From NCBI GenBank assembly GCA_009777775.1, contig WRLE01000002.1, positions 62,001 to 126,000 on the forward strand: a stretch of DNA of 64,000 nucleotides, given 5' to 3'. This stretch comes from Oscillospiraceae bacterium (GTDB lineage Bacteria > Bacillota > Clostridia > Oscillospirales > Oscillospiraceae). Positions 26,463 through 37,162 of the stretch are shown here, piece after piece (within the stretch, counting starts at the first letter, position 1; each line of letters starts with the position of its first letter). The notes beneath the pieces are model-generated. The model saw only the letters and a list, made by a program, of their open reading frames with translations. It searched no databases and was not told the DNA's origin. Position numbers and translations under genes: made by a program.

Positions 26463-27641
26463 ATGAAAAAGACCCTTGCACTATTGTTAGCGGCTATGAT
26501 GCTTCTTGCTTTATTAGCAGGCTGCTCAAGCTCTAACCAACCAGATGGCGAAGAAGAACTGGAAACAATCTTAATCGGCGTATTTGAACCCGCTTCCGGT
26601 GACAACGGAGCAGGAGGAAAACAGGAGACTTTAGGAATCCAATTTGCCAACTTTGAGACTCCAACGGTGGAAATTGCTGGAGTAAAGTACAAAGTGGAGC
26701 TATCCATCGTTGACAACCAATCTTCAACAACAGTGGCTACATCAGCGGCGCAACAATTGGTCTCTGACGGCGTTTCCCTCGTCCTTGGCTCTTATGGTTC
26801 CGCAGTCTGCATAGCCGCTTCCGATGTCTTTGGAGATGCTGGAATGGCAGCAATCGGCGTGACCTGCACCAACCCTGCAGTTACCCTAGGTAATGACCAT
26901 TATTTCCGCATTTGCTTCCTTGACCCCTTCCAGGGTACGGTTTTGGCAAACTTTGCAAAGGATGAATTCGATGCTGGCTCTGCTTATGTCCTTGCTAAAT
27001 TGGGAGATGATTACTCCGTGGGTCTGGCAAACTACTTCATGGAAGCCTTCGGTCCTGAAAACTGCATCTATGAGACATTCCCAGACGGCACATCCGACTT
27101 CACCACCTATGTGACAAACGCTAAACTCAGCGGAGCTGATGTGTTCTTTTCCCCTGTTTCCACAGAGGCTGCTGCGTTAATCATCGACCAAGCAGCGACC
27201 CAGGATTTAGGTATTCCCATCCTCGCTGGCGATACATGGGATTCCAATGTCATTCTCAATGCAGCAATGGGAACTGATGTGCAAGTATTTGTCACCACAT
27301 TCTACCAAGAGGGCGGAGCTCCCACCTTCGACAGCGGCATCAAAGCATGGATTAACAGCGATGCCGATGCGATGACCAACAACGGTGGTGACGACAAAAT
27401 CGCCGCTGTTACAGCCATGGGCTACGATGCCTATTATATGGCATTGGAAGCTTTAAAGACTGCCGAATCAACTGAACCTGCTGATGTCTTGGCGATTCTA
27501 TCCGATGTTACTTACACAGGTGTTTCCGGGCTCATCGCTTTTGATGAAAATGGCGATGCAATCCGTAATACCGCCTTTGTGAAAGTCTGCGACAATGAAA
27601 CAGGCGAATGGGTATTTGTTGCCCAACAAGGCATAGACTAA
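26463..27641 (+). CDS. Branched-chain amino-acid-type ABC substrate-binding lipoprotein
   Basis: This 392-residue periplasmic-binding-protein-fold lipoprotein has a signal peptide ending LLALLAGCSSS, with lipobox Cys. The mature part matches the LivK/type I receptor family: IGVFEPASGDNGAGGKQETLGIQFA near the N-terminus, then the SYGSAVCIAASDVFGDAGMAAIG block. It is the first gene of a five-gene importer operon (27817-31690). The family binds leucine, isoleucine, valine, but also amides, urea and aromatic compounds; the ligand cannot be named from the sequence. Confidence 0.9.
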   Translation: MKKTLALLLAAMMLLALLAGCSSSNQPDGEEELETILIGVFEPASGDNGAGGKQETLGIQFANFETPTVEIAGVKYKVELSIVDNQSSTTVATSAAQQLVSDGVSLVLGSYGSAVCIAASDVFGDAGMAAIGVTCTNPAVTLGNDHYFRICFLDPFQGTVLANFAKDEFDAGSAYVLAKLGDDYSVGLANYFMEAFGPENCIYETFPDGTSDFTTYVTNAKLSGADVFFSPVSTEAAALIIDQAATQDLGIPILAGDTWDSNVILNAAMGTDVQVFVTTFYQEGGAPTFDSGIKAWINSDADAMTNNGGDDKIAAVTAMGYDAYYMALEALKTAESTEPADVLAILSDVTYTGVSGLIAFDENGDAIRNTAFVKVCDNETGEWVFVAQQGID

Positions 27642-27816
27642 AATCTGGTGTCTTGTACAGATACGAACAGGACTTTTTACCATTAAAACGTATGCGGTTG
27701 TTGCGGTAGGGGTAAAGCTCATATAATTTGACTCCTACTGCAGCTCCGCAGTTTATGAACTAGCAGAAGCTTAGATTCATCAGCTTTCATAGAAGCATCA
27801 AAACAAGGAGCAGCCA

Positions 27817-28749
27817 GTGAGTATATTAGATATTATAATGCCATATGCTCTCTCGGGCATTTCCGTGGGAGGTCAGTATGCACTCATCGCCATCGGGTAT
27901 ACCATGGTATATGGTGTCCTTCGGCTTATAAACTTCGCCCATGGGGATGTCTTTATGGTGGCTGGATTAATAATGGTTCACATAGCCGCCATTGTTCCAT
28001 TGTATTTAGCTATTCCCCTTGTAATTTTATTCACCGTATTACTTAACTATTTCATAGAAAAAGTCGCATATAAGCCTTTACGAACTGCTCCCAGGATGTC
28101 CTCGATGATATCCGCCATCGGTGTGAGCTATCTTTTACAAAATCTCGCTCTTTACATCACTGGTGGTCTCAACAAAAATTATCCCAGCATACCATGGATA
28201 TCTGATTCCATAAGTGTAATGGGGGTCACCACTAAGAGAGTAACTGTTGTTACTCCATTTTTAGTTGTGGCGATTGTTTGTGCTTTAGTTTGGCTTATCC
28301 ACCATACAAAAACCGGAATCGCCATGCGTGCTGTGGCAAGGGATTTTGAAACTAGCCAATTGATGGGTATAAAAATCAACACAGTTATATCATTAACCTT
28401 TATAATCGGTTCATTTTTAGCAGCCATCGGTTCAATATTGTATTTTTCCAATTACCCTGGTGTTGTACCCACTTCTGGGTCAATGCCTGGGTTAAAAGCT
28501 TTTGTGGCGGCGGTTTTTGGTGGAATTGGTTCTATCCCCGGTGCCATGCTGGGTGGGTTTCTAATTGGTATTTGCGAAAGCTTAATAAAAGGCTTTGATA
28601 CCATCTTGGGGCAATCTGGCATTGGCTTGCTCCGAAAGCCTTTGGAGCTGGCTACTTTTTCCGATGCTTTCACATTTGTATTATTGATAATTATCCTTGT
28701 CTTTAGACCGACTGGTCTATTTGGTGAAAAGACCACCGAAAAAGTTTGA
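27817..28749 (+). CDS. livH: Branched-chain amino-acid ABC permease LivH-type
   Basis: This 310-residue membrane permease shows the LivH signature GVLRLINFAHGDVFMVAG near residue 35 and the later GLKAFVAAVFGGIGSIPGAMLGG loop that contacts the ATPase. It starts at GTG with AAGGAG six bases upstream. It pairs with the LivM-type permease encoded at 28981 to form the channel. Confidence 0.93.
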   Translation: MSILDIIMPYALSGISVGGQYALIAIGYTMVYGVLRLINFAHGDVFMVAGLIMVHIAAIVPLYLAIPLVILFTVLLNYFIEKVAYKPLRTAPRMSSMISAIGVSYLLQNLALYITGGLNKNYPSIPWISDSISVMGVTTKRVTVVTPFLVVAIVCALVWLIHHTKTGIAMRAVARDFETSQLMGIKINTVISLTFIIGSFLAAIGSILYFSNYPGVVPTSGSMPGLKAFVAAVFGGIGSIPGAMLGGFLIGICESLIKGFDTILGQSGIGLLRKPLELATFSDAFTFVLLIIILVFRPTGLFGEKTTEKV

Positions 28750-28800
28750 CTTGCTAAAAGTATGAGCGAATTGTTTATTTAACGGCAGTTTCGGTGAAAT

Positions 28801-28827
28801 AAGATTCTTCGCTTCGCTCAGAATGAC
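28801..28827 (-). repeat. Dispersed 27-bp repeat, copy B
   Basis: The minus-strand sequence with core gcgaagcgaagaatct lies in the 231-bp gap between livH and livM. A degenerate relative occurs at 11177-11203. Its plus-strand form (gattcttcgcttcgctcag) has a short self-complementary centre (cgaagcg). The rest of the gap has no visible gene. Confidence 0.45.
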
Positions 28828-28980
28828 ACGGTTAGTGCCTACGATGGTATGTTTTATATATATATGTCATGTTTATACTTAATACCAGGTTTTTATGTAT
28901 GTATCAGTTATTACATACTGTATTGTTTAGACATATATGAGTAACATGAACAATAAACTTAGAAATGGGGGCAGCGTACA

Positions 28981-30159
28981 TTGAGCAAAGATGATACTAG
29001 CAACAGCCGTAAATTCATAATAACCGCTATCATTCTAGTATGCTTTTTTGCGCTGCTTGTTTATTTAGAGTGGTCAATAAAACCCACCAGTCGTATGTCC
29101 ATGCTCCTTACAGTGTTGAAAAAAAGCTCCATATACGCATTGGTGGCAGTATCCATGAACCTTCTCAACGGCTTTACTGGATTATTCTCCTTGGGGCAAG
29201 CCGGATTTATGCTCATTGGCGCATATGTTTATGCCATATTTACTATACCACAAGCAGAAAGAGCTTCCGTATACAGGTATTACGATAGCGTGATAAATAT
29301 CTCTTTTCCTGAAATTCTCGAAAAATCCATGGGAAGCTTTGGAATGATTCTTGGTGTCCTCATTGCTATTATCTTATCAGGAATAATAGTCGCCTGCATA
29401 GCATATCTCATCGGGCTTCCCGTTTTACGCCTTAAAAGCGACTATTTGGCAATAGCAACCCTTGGTTTTGCAGAGATCATCCGTGCTGTCTTTCAATGGG
29501 GTAAACTGGGACCCATCACCAATGGCTCTAACCCCCTGAGAAACTATGTGAGGCAAAACGCCTTTGTAATAAATATTGGCAATTTTTCCATTGGTCTTAG
29601 TTCATTCTTTCTCGTGCTTATCACAACAATATGCATTGGAATCATTGTACTTCTCATAAATTCCTCATATGGTAGAGTATTCAAAGCAATAAGAGAAGAT
29701 GAAATAGCCGCTGAAGCAATGGGGTTAAACCTATATAAAAACAAGCAACTGTCCTTTTGTATCAGCTCTTTTTTCACTGGCATAGGCGGTGCTTTGCTGG
29801 CAATATTCATGGGGACGGTGACAGCCAGTAATTTCAGAGCAGCTATGACATATGAGCTTTTACTCATTGTAGTATTGGGCGGCATCGGTTCGATTTCAGG
29901 AAGCGTAATCGGTGCTGTTCTTTTCGTGTTTTCATCGGAATGGTGGCTGAGGGGTTTAGATTCCGGTACCTTTTTGGGAATAAGCAGCCCGCTGTTTCGC
30001 AATGGTTTTCGCCTTGTAGTTTTCTCCATTATCATAATGTTGGTTGTTTTGTTTTTTAGAAGGGGTATCATGGGTGACAAGGAACTACCTTATGTTCTGG
30101 GACAAATAAAAGATAAATTGTCTTCAAAGGAAAATAAAGATCAAAAGCAGGTGAAGTAA
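28981..30159 (+). CDS. livM: Branched-chain amino-acid ABC permease LivM-type
   Basis: This 392-residue membrane permease carries the LivM blocks NLLNGFTGLFSLGQAGFMLIGAY near residue 60, LKSDYLAIATLGFAEIIR, and the C-terminal ELLLIVVLGGIGSISGSVIG coupling loop. It begins at TTG preceded by a purine-rich GGGGGC. The stop is immediately followed by the ATG of livG, so translation is coupled. Confidence 0.92.
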   Translation: MSKDDTSNSRKFIITAIILVCFFALLVYLEWSIKPTSRMSMLLTVLKKSSIYALVAVSMNLLNGFTGLFSLGQAGFMLIGAYVYAIFTIPQAERASVYRYYDSVINISFPEILEKSMGSFGMILGVLIAIILSGIIVACIAYLIGLPVLRLKSDYLAIATLGFAEIIRAVFQWGKLGPITNGSNPLRNYVRQNAFVINIGNFSIGLSSFFLVLITTICIGIIVLLINSSYGRVFKAIREDEIAAEAMGLNLYKNKQLSFCISSFFTGIGGALLAIFMGTVTASNFRAAMTYELLLIVVLGGIGSISGSVIGAVLFVFSSEWWLRGLDSGTFLGISSPLFRNGFRLVVFSIIIMLVVLFFRRGIMGDKELPYVLGQIKDKLSSKENKDQKQVK

Positions 30160-31011
30160 ATGACCGAGACTGTTCTTCGTCTCGAGGATATAACAATGCA
30201 GTTTCAAGGCGTTGTTGCGGTGGACAATGTTTCATTGGAAGTGAACAAGGGTGAAATCGTAGCTCTTATTGGACCCAATGGAGCTGGCAAAACCACTGCA
30301 TTTAATTGTATAACAGGCATTTACGAACCCACTAATGGTCGAATAACACTTAACAATGAAATAATTGTTGAAAACTTTCCCCAAGGGAAAATGAAGAATC
30401 AATATAAAGGTGAAAATCAGGGTAAATATACCAAATCGGTGGTATATTCCCCAGATAAAATCACATTGCGGGGTATTGCTCGTACTTTCCAAAATATCCG
30501 TTTATTTAAGGCTCTCACAGTCTTTGATAATGTGATGATTGCAAAACATATGAGAGCAAAACAAAATGTGTTTTCAGCTGTGTTCCGCTTAAACTCCAAG
30601 GAAGAGCGGCGTATGAGGGAAGAAACCATGGCTCTTTTGAAAGAGCAAAACCTTGACCAATACAAAGACCATATCGCCTCCAGTTTACCCTATGGTCTTC
30701 AAAGACGCTTGGAAATAGCCAGGGCTCTTGCAACACAACCTAGCCTTTTGCTTCTTGACGAGCCAGCAGCTGGTATGAATCCACAAGAGTCGCAGGAATT
30801 GGCTGATTTCATCAGAGACATACGTCAGCGTTACAATTTAACCATATTATTAATTGAGCATCACATGGATCTTGTAATGGAAATTTCTGACAGGATATAT
30901 GTGCTGGATTTCGGCAAGATGATTTCCCAGGGTGTTCCCGATGAAATAAAAAATGACCAAAAGGTCATCGATGCATATTTAGGGGTAGTGGAAGATGCTG
31001 AGTATTCGTGA
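30160..31011 (+). CDS. livG: Branched-chain amino-acid ABC ATPase LivG-type
   Basis: This 283-residue ATPase has Walker A GPNGAGKTT, a signature-like SSLPYGLQRRLEIARAL, Walker B LLLLDEPAAGMN and the switch His in LIEHHMD. An insertion between Walker A and the Q-loop (about residues 75-105, FPQGKMKNQ onward) is characteristic of LivG-type subunits. It starts directly after livM and overlaps the next ATPase gene by 17 bp. Confidence 0.93.
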   Translation: MTETVLRLEDITMQFQGVVAVDNVSLEVNKGEIVALIGPNGAGKTTAFNCITGIYEPTNGRITLNNEIIVENFPQGKMKNQYKGENQGKYTKSVVYSPDKITLRGIARTFQNIRLFKALTVFDNVMIAKHMRAKQNVFSAVFRLNSKEERRMREETMALLKEQNLDQYKDHIASSLPYGLQRRLEIARALATQPSLLLLDEPAAGMNPQESQELADFIRDIRQRYNLTILLIEHHMDLVMEISDRIYVLDFGKMISQGVPDEIKNDQKVIDAYLGVVEDAEYS

Positions 31012-31690
31012 TTTGTATGTAAATTACGGCGGAATTGAAGCTGTGAAAGGTGTCAGCATTGATGTTCCCCAGGGAGAGATTGTCACCTTGATTGGCGCAA
31101 ACGGTGCTGGAAAATCTACGATATTGCGCACTGTGGCAGGACTTATCAAACCAGCTTCTGGAAGCGTATCATTGGGAGAAGAAGACATCACCAATATTTC
31201 GCCAGACCGGATTGTATCCAAGGGTATTACCATGGTACCAGAAGGTCGTAAGGTGTTTTCCGATTTGACAGTTTTGGAAAATCTGAAAATCGGTGCTTTT
31301 TTGCGAAAAGACAAAATAGATGACGACATATCATGGGTATATGAGCTTTTTCCCCGATTGAAGGAACGTGCGTGGCAAAGTGCAGGTACTTTATCCGGCG
31401 GTGAGCAACAAATGCTAGCTGTGGGTAGAGCATTGATGAGCAGACCAAAGCTCATGATGATGGATGAACCCTCCCTCGGGTTGGCTCCGATTATTGTAAA
31501 AGGAATTTTTGAGATAATAAAAGAAATAAATCGTCAAGGAGTGACGATTTTACTAGTGGAACAAAATGCTAATATGGCGCTAATGACCGCCGATACCGCT
31601 TATGTGCTTGAAACTGGGCGTATGACCATATCGGGTACTGGCAAGGAGTTACAAAAAAACGAAGCGGTGAAGAAAGCATATTTGGGTTAA
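30995..31690 (+). CDS. livF: Branched-chain amino-acid ABC ATPase LivF-type
   Basis: This 231-residue ATPase partners LivG. It has Walker A GANGAGKST, the signature TLSGGEQQMLAVGRALM, Walker B LMMMDEPSLGLAP and a C-terminal LIVEQNANMAL switch region. The start overlaps the end of livG. It closes the importer operon; the convergent diguanylate cyclase gene ends 109 bp downstream. Confidence 0.93.
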   Translation: MLSIRDLYVNYGGIEAVKGVSIDVPQGEIVTLIGANGAGKSTILRTVAGLIKPASGSVSLGEEDITNISPDRIVSKGITMVPEGRKVFSDLTVLENLKIGAFLRKDKIDDDISWVYELFPRLKERAWQSAGTLSGGEQQMLAVGRALMSRPKLMMMDEPSLGLAPIIVKGIFEIIKEINRQGVTILLVEQNANMALMTADTAYVLETGRMTISGTGKELQKNEAVKKAYLG

Positions 31691-31766
31691 ATCGAATATA
31701 TAGCAGCATCATATTATCTGTATGTTATATGACTAGCTTGCTGCGCTTTATGGTCATATAGCATTT

Positions 31767-31782
31767 AATGTTATATAACATT
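31767..31782. repeat. 16-bp perfect palindrome between convergent genes
   Basis: The sequence aatgttatataacatt reads the same on both strands. It lies between livF and the leftward diguanylate cyclase gene, within an AT-rich stretch that also contains gttatatgac and gtcatatagc arms. It could serve as a weak bidirectional terminator; no T tract is evident. Confidence 0.4.
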
Positions 31783-31798
31783 ATATTGTTGTATGACA

Positions 31799-33115
31799 TT
31801 AATCCATTTTGGAATATGTAATGCGGTTTCTTCCTTCTTGTTTTGATTTATACAGCATTTCATCTGCTCGCAAAATAAGTGCATCGCTACTGACGGGATG
31901 GGAAATACGTCCTGTTGCAGCACCAATGGAGACTGTGATGTGGTCTGCCACTTCGCTTTTTTTATGGGGGATTTTCAAGTCTTGCACATATAAAAGCAAC
32001 CTTTCGGCAACAACCTTAGCTCCTGGAGCATCGGTATAGGGTAAAACAGCCACAAATTCTTCTCCGCCATACCTTGCTACAAAGTCCTCTTGTCTAGATA
32101 TTCCCTTTGTAAGTGCTTCTGCAACAGCCTTTAGGCAATTGTCCCCTGCCTTGTGTCCATACGCATCGTTATAGTATTTAAAATAATCGATATCAATCAT
32201 TAAAAGGCTGAGTTCACCATCACCCCGCGACATGGTTCGCAACACCCGCTCAAAATTTTCATCGAAAAATCTTCGATTATATATGCCAGTCAAAGCATCA
32301 TAATAAATCTTCGCCACTTCCACTTCAAGCCTTCTCACTTGAGTCACATCGTGGGCGATGGCACCAATGTCGTTTGTATCGGTAACAAAACCTGTGAAAG
32401 ATAATATCCTCACATCCTGGTCCTTTTGCACCATATGCACCTCGCAGGCTGAAGTTCCATATTCCAATGTGTTCGGAATAAGTATATCTTTAATATCACT
32501 CACAGTTTGATTGTCGAAAATCAATTCCAAGCCTTTTTCTCTGATTTCTCCTTCGCTGTAACCTGTCATTTTTATGGCTGCGGGATTTAGGTAGCTTACA
32601 TTACCCTCTGTGGTTAGATAAAAAATAAAGAAAGGCGAGTGTTCAACAATTGATGATTGTTTTACCATATTTATTTGTTGTAATATTTTTATTTGATTTT
32701 GCACTCGTAATTTGACAATTGCAGGATTAAAGGGCTTCGCTATATAATCAACAGCACCCAATGCAAGCCCTTTTTCTTCGTCTTCCGCATCGATTAGCGC
32801 AGTTATGATAATAATGGGAATGTCCTTCGTTCTATCCATACTTTTAAGCGCAGTGATAACAGCATACCCATCCAGCTCTGGCATGATAATGTCTAGGAGT
32901 ATCACATCAGGTCTCGTTTCCTCTGCCATTTCTATTGCTTTGCGTCCATTTTCCGCTACGCTGATATTGTATTGGTCGCTTAAAATGTTTGTTAGGACAT
33001 GAATATTTAAAAGAGAGTCGTCCACAATCAATACGCTATATTCAAAAGCATCGATTTTCTCACCATCGTTGCTTTTTTCATTGTCCGGTAAATTCTTTAT
33101 AGTATTTTCCGACAT
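31799..33115 (-). CDS. Diguanylate cyclase response regulator, REC-PAS-GGDEF
   Basis: This 438-residue cytoplasmic regulator makes cyclic di-GMP. The receiver domain (about 25-145) has its Asp in VILLDIIMPELDG and the Lys in YIAKPF. A PAS domain follows (about 155-265, SIVEHSPFFIFYLTTEGNVS), then a GGDEF domain with an active GGEEF signature (ARYGGEEFVAVLP) and an RQED inhibitory site just before it. It is one of two adjacent REC-GGDEF genes downstream of a hybrid kinase, and all three probably form one signalling path. Confidence 0.92.
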   Translation of the reverse strand: MSENTIKNLPDNEKSNDGEKIDAFEYSVLIVDDSLLNIHVLTNILSDQYNISVAENGRKAIEMAEETRPDVILLDIIMPELDGYAVITALKSMDRTKDIPIIIITALIDAEDEEKGLALGAVDYIAKPFNPAIVKLRVQNQIKILQQINMVKQSSIVEHSPFFIFYLTTEGNVSYLNPAAIKMTGYSEGEIREKGLELIFDNQTVSDIKDILIPNTLEYGTSACEVHMVQKDQDVRILSFTGFVTDTNDIGAIAHDVTQVRRLEVEVAKIYYDALTGIYNRRFFDENFERVLRTMSRGDGELSLLMIDIDYFKYYNDAYGHKAGDNCLKAVAEALTKGISRQEDFVARYGGEEFVAVLPYTDAPGAKVVAERLLLYVQDLKIPHKKSEVADHITVSIGAATGRISHPVSSDALILRADEMLYKSKQEGRNRITYSKMD

Positions 33116-33261
33116 AAGTCCTGCCCCATAGGAAATCTAAATAGTTTTAGCTTCGCATTAATATATTCGGAGTATTAGTCTACTCTACATCAATAACAAA
33201 GATTCATCGTATATATCATCGTTATAATTCACATTCCAATTGATAGTTAAACTACATTCTT

Positions 33262-34197
33262 TTATTGTTTTCCATCCTCATTTGCACTGCAAACCTTGTT
33301 ACGCCCTGTTTGTTTTGCCAAATATAGAGCCTTGTCAGCACCATTTACAAAGATGTCGCTAGGTTCGTTCCTTTGCGGCACAACAGTATTTGTACCTACG
33401 CTGACTGTTATTTGCGTTGGTGTTCCGTCGGCGCAAAGGATGGTTTCACCTTCCACATTTTTTCTAATGATTTCCGCAATATGCAACGCTCCAGCATGGT
33501 TCGTGCTGGGTAGAAGCACAGCAAATTCTTCTCCACCCCAACGTGCGGCAAAGTCACCTGGTCGGTTCAATGACTGGGAAATGGTTTTGGCTATGATTTG
33601 CAAAACAACATCCCCTTGTTGATGTCCATATGTATCATTATATAGTTTAAACATATCCACATCAATCATTAAAATACTGATAAATGTCCCCTCCCTGATG
33701 GCGCGTATCCATTCCAAACTGAATCGATTATCAAATCCACGCCTATTGGGAATGGAAGTCAATTGATCCACTAGGGACAACAATTCGATTGTACGCAATT
33801 GGTTAATAATTTTGATTTGATTTGCAATACGAAGCTTCACGATTCCAGGGATAAAAGGTTTGCTAATATAGTCAGCAGCACCCAGTGCCAACCCTTTTTC
33901 CTCGTCTTCGAAATTACTGAGTCCTGAAATAAAAATAACAGGTATATCTTGAGTAATGCTGGAACTCTTCAAGCTGGCTATCAATGCATATCCATCCATT
34001 TCCGGCATAATGATATCGAGCAATATAACATCGGGTTTGTGTTTTTCTGCGGCTTCCAACGCTTTTTCCCCTGTCTTTGCTGCATAAATCATATACTCTG
34101 AGCCAAGTATGTGCGTCAGTGCCATAATGTTGGAATTCTCATCATCCACAATTAATATGCTGTTCTTTTTTAGATCTTCCAATTGCTCACATCCCAT
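33262..34197 (-). CDS. Diguanylate cyclase response regulator, REC-GGDEF
   Basis: This 311-residue protein has a receiver (about 12-130, Asp in VILLDIIMPEMDG) joined directly to a GGDEF domain with active signature ARWGGEEFAVLLP and an RPGD inhibitory site. Its first codon overlaps the end of the upstream hybrid kinase gene by 11 bp, so it is probably phosphorylated by that kinase. The receiver closely resembles that of the product of 31799-33115, which suggests a local duplication with gain or loss of the PAS domain. Confidence 0.92.
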   Translation of the reverse strand: MGCEQLEDLKKNSILIVDDENSNIMALTHILGSEYMIYAAKTGEKALEAAEKHKPDVILLDIIMPEMDGYALIASLKSSSITQDIPVIFISGLSNFEDEEKGLALGAADYISKPFIPGIVKLRIANQIKIINQLRTIELLSLVDQLTSIPNRRGFDNRFSLEWIRAIREGTFISILMIDVDMFKLYNDTYGHQQGDVVLQIIAKTISQSLNRPGDFAARWGGEEFAVLLPSTNHAGALHIAEIIRKNVEGETILCADGTPTQITVSVGTNTVVPQRNEPSDIFVNGADKALYLAKQTGRNKVCSANEDGKQ

Positions 34198-36907
34198 TTC
34201 TTTTTAGTTTCATCAAGACCTTTAATGCCCCATCAAAATCATAGTCTTCCATCAACGAACAAAGCTCCTCTGTTCCTTCAATGCTTTTGATTTCATCGAG
34301 CATATCTACGCATTGGGGGTTGATGTTTTCTAGCATAATGCGTAGGCGCTCAAAAATTATTTCCTTTTCTTGGGCATTCATATCAAAATGCCCAAGAAGA
34401 GCAACAGCTTCTTCGTACTGTGGTTTTAGTTCAGAAAGAATATGATTAAGTTCAGCTTCCAACATACTCCATTGTGGCATTGTGGGCGCGACTTCATTAA
34501 TAAGTGCAGCCTCAATGGTGGCAGCCGTATTGCGCAATTTTGTTTTTCCAATCATTCCTGCATTCGTTTTGAGTGTATGGGCAAGCCTATGAGCTAAAGT
34601 GTAATCCTTTGCATTAATTGCGGAGATTATTTCGTTGAATTTAAATTGATTGTCTCTAAAGAAAGTTATTTTCAGCTTGTTCATCAAATCATCTTGATCA
34701 TCGGTACTATCCACTGATAGATTCACTGGATTCATATGTTTTAGTAGTATTTGCCATAATTCCTGTGAGGTAAATGGCTTGCTTAAATAGTCGGACATGC
34801 CATGGGCTAGATAATTGTCTATTTCCCCTGACATAATATTTGCAGTGACCACAACGATAGGAGTTCCTGTGTCAAGTTCGGATATTTTTAAAGCAGCTTC
34901 CATCCCATCCATAACCGGCATAAAAACATCCATAAAAATCATGTCAAATGGTACAAATCCGTTTTCCATGCGTTCTTTCACAATATCTAAGCCGATTTTC
35001 CCATTTTCAGCAATGGTTGTATTGAGCCCAACACGCACCAAGTGCTCGCGCATAACCTGCTGATTCATAATATTGTCTTCGCATATCAAAACATTGCCAT
35101 CGAAATGAGGTCTTTCGATGGTCTCGGAGATAATCTGTTCTGAGTAGTCTTCGGCTGCATCTATCGTTTCAAATGTTAGCTCAAAACTAAATGTGCTGCC
35201 AACGCCTTGGACGCTGTCAACGGTTAATACACCACCCATTAATTCCACAAGGTTTTTAGTGATTGTCAAGCCAAGGCCTGTTCCACCATAGGTCCTGGTT
35301 GTGCTTGAATCAGCTTGGGTAAAGGGTTCGATGGCTTTTTCGATTTGTTCCTCGGACATCCCGATGCCACTGTCTTTCACCTCAAAATATACAGTTGCAC
35401 GATCATTTTCCACTTTTTTTATTGAAGATTGCATCCGCACGGAGCCCCTGTTGGTAAACTTGACAGCATTGGAGAGCAGATTCATTAGAGCTTGATATAA
35501 TTTTACTGAATCTCCAAGGAGCTTCTTACCAGTGGAAGGCTCAGAATATACATACAATTCCAACCCCTTTTCCTGTGCATCAGGCAATATAACAGATCGG
35601 CAACGCATAAAAACGCTATTTAGGTCAAATGGTACTTTTTCCAAGTCCATCCTACCAGATTCAATTTTCGAGATGTCAAGTATGTCGTTGACAATTTCCA
35701 AAAGCCATTTTGTGCTATCTATTATTCTGGTCAAGTAGTCCCTGAGCTGGGGAGACAATTCATTGTCCAAGGATAGTTCAGCAAAACCCATTATGCTATT
35801 CATGGGGGTGCGTATTTCATGGCTCATATTCGCCAAAAATACTGATTTTGCTAGATTTGCTGCTCTAGCTTCTTCCATAGCTACCCAGAGAAGCTCATCT
35901 CGCCTCACCAATTCCCTTTCCCTTTCCCGGGCATTGGTCAAGTCCATCAAATAACCAACTATGGCAAAACTGTCTCCATATGGAATACGCCGCAATTCTG
36001 TATCCACAATCCTAATGCGTCCGTTCATATTAAGCTCTGTTTCATACTTTACATATCCATCCCTTACTGCCATATCTAACCATTGTGATATGGGTACAGT
36101 TGGATTCCCATCGGATTGATATTTGAGAACGCTCATTTCCATGGAGCTGTAATAATTTTCCAGTAAATCTTGCTTTGTTTCAAAGCCCATAAAGATATGT
36201 GCTGCGGGATTACAATCAATTACTTTGAAATTACTGTCAAACATTATGTTCATATGGGGATTACTCATAAATATCGCCGTTACAGTTTGCTGTGCAGATT
36301 CTATTGCCACAATTGAGGCTTCGGCTTTTTTGTTTTCACTAACATATATTTTCGTTTGAAAAACAACAATAGACCCCATAAAAATTCCAACAATAAAAAT
36401 AGACTGTATTTGGTCTATAAACATCTCATATGTACTGAGTCCTCCTGGCGGAAATGTCTCCCAATGGAAAAAAAGGGTAGTAGAATAGCATAAAATAATT
36501 ACAAAGGATGTTAAAACAAGGGCAATAATGCGTGTTCTTCCTTTTAGTAAGACAAAGTTGAGTATGACTGCCAGAGCAAAATATGCAACCATGCCAGAAC
36601 CGAACCCACCAATTGTGAAATAAAATGTGGGCCAAAACACAAGGCTGAGGGCAAAAACTAGAATTGTGGTCAATGTGGTTGCATGCCTGGCTCCTTTTAC
36701 AGAGGAAATAAACAAACTTGTTATTCCAACGATTAGCAAAAGAATCGGTGCTATGGAAACGAAAGGCATTCCAGCCACCAAGCGAGCAAGCAACGCAGCA
36801 AGAGCAGCAAGAATCCCACAAATACAAACAAAATTAAGGGTTCGCAATTCAAAGGTCATTTCATCGTTATCGAATAGTTTATATGCTATAGCTTTTATCC
36901 AGTTCAT
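34187..36907 (-). CDS. Membrane hybrid histidine kinase with PAS, REC and HPt
   Basis: AAGGAG just before the ATG at 36907 sets the start ([13 protein letters not shown]), giving 906 residues; the open frame extends 33 bp further. About six membrane helices occupy residues 25-190. A PAS domain follows, then HisKA ([15 protein letters not shown]), HATPase ([16 protein letters not shown]), a receiver ([13 protein letters not shown]) and a C-terminal HPt domain ([13 protein letters not shown]). The output likely passes to the two REC-GGDEF proteins encoded just downstream, linking a membrane signal to cyclic di-GMP. The ligand is unknown. Confidence 0.9.
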   Translation of the reverse strand: MNWIKAIAYKLFDNDEMTFELRTLNFVCICGILAALAALLARLVAGMPFVSIAPILLLIVGITSLFISSVKGARHATTLTTILVFALSLVFWPTFYFTIGGFGSGMVAYFALAVILNFVLLKGRTRIIALVLTSFVIILCYSTTLFFHWETFPPGGLSTYEMFIDQIQSIFIVGIFMGSIVVFQTKIYVSENKKAEASIVAIESAQQTVTAIFMSNPHMNIMFDSNFKVIDCNPAAHIFMGFETKQDLLENYYSSMEMSVLKYQSDGNPTVPISQWLDMAVRDGYVKYETELNMNGRIRIVDTELRRIPYGDSFAIVGYLMDLTNARERERELVRRDELLWVAMEEARAANLAKSVFLANMSHEIRTPMNSIMGFAELSLDNELSPQLRDYLTRIIDSTKWLLEIVNDILDISKIESGRMDLEKVPFDLNSVFMRCRSVILPDAQEKGLELYVYSEPSTGKKLLGDSVKLYQALMNLLSNAVKFTNRGSVRMQSSIKKVENDRATVYFEVKDSGIGMSEEQIEKAIEPFTQADSSTTRTYGGTGLGLTITKNLVELMGGVLTVDSVQGVGSTFSFELTFETIDAAEDYSEQIISETIERPHFDGNVLICEDNIMNQQVMREHLVRVGLNTTIAENGKIGLDIVKERMENGFVPFDMIFMDVFMPVMDGMEAALKISELDTGTPIVVVTANIMSGEIDNYLAHGMSDYLSKPFTSQELWQILLKHMNPVNLSVDSTDDQDDLMNKLKITFFRDNQFKFNEIISAINAKDYTLAHRLAHTLKTNAGMIGKTKLRNTAATIEAALINEVAPTMPQWSMLEAELNHILSELKPQYEEAVALLGHFDMNAQEKEIIFERLRIMLENINPQCVDMLDEIKSIEGTEELCSLMEDYDFDGALKVLMKLKRNGM

Positions 36908-37162
36908 TTCACTCCTTGCTTTGTGGTTTTGCCGAAACAATTAACTCTATACTTCAGGCTTTTCCATCACCACAGTTTAAATATTTTCTTTTTGATTATT
37001 TTAATCACTTTAACATCAATTGTCAAGATGCTCCTTGCTGACCAGAGACTTCATATCAACTTTTTTTACCCATTGCCGTTATCGGATTTTCGTGTTACAC
37101 TAGTTATATACCATAAGACGAAGAAGATTGTAAAAAGCTACAAATTTCAAGGAGGCTATGTC

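Noticed and set aside
36923-37162. 80-codon N-terminal extension of the iron protein
   Set aside because: The extension is AT-rich, starts upstream of any plausible promoter and AAGGAGG sits before the internal ATG that matches the NifH N-terminus.
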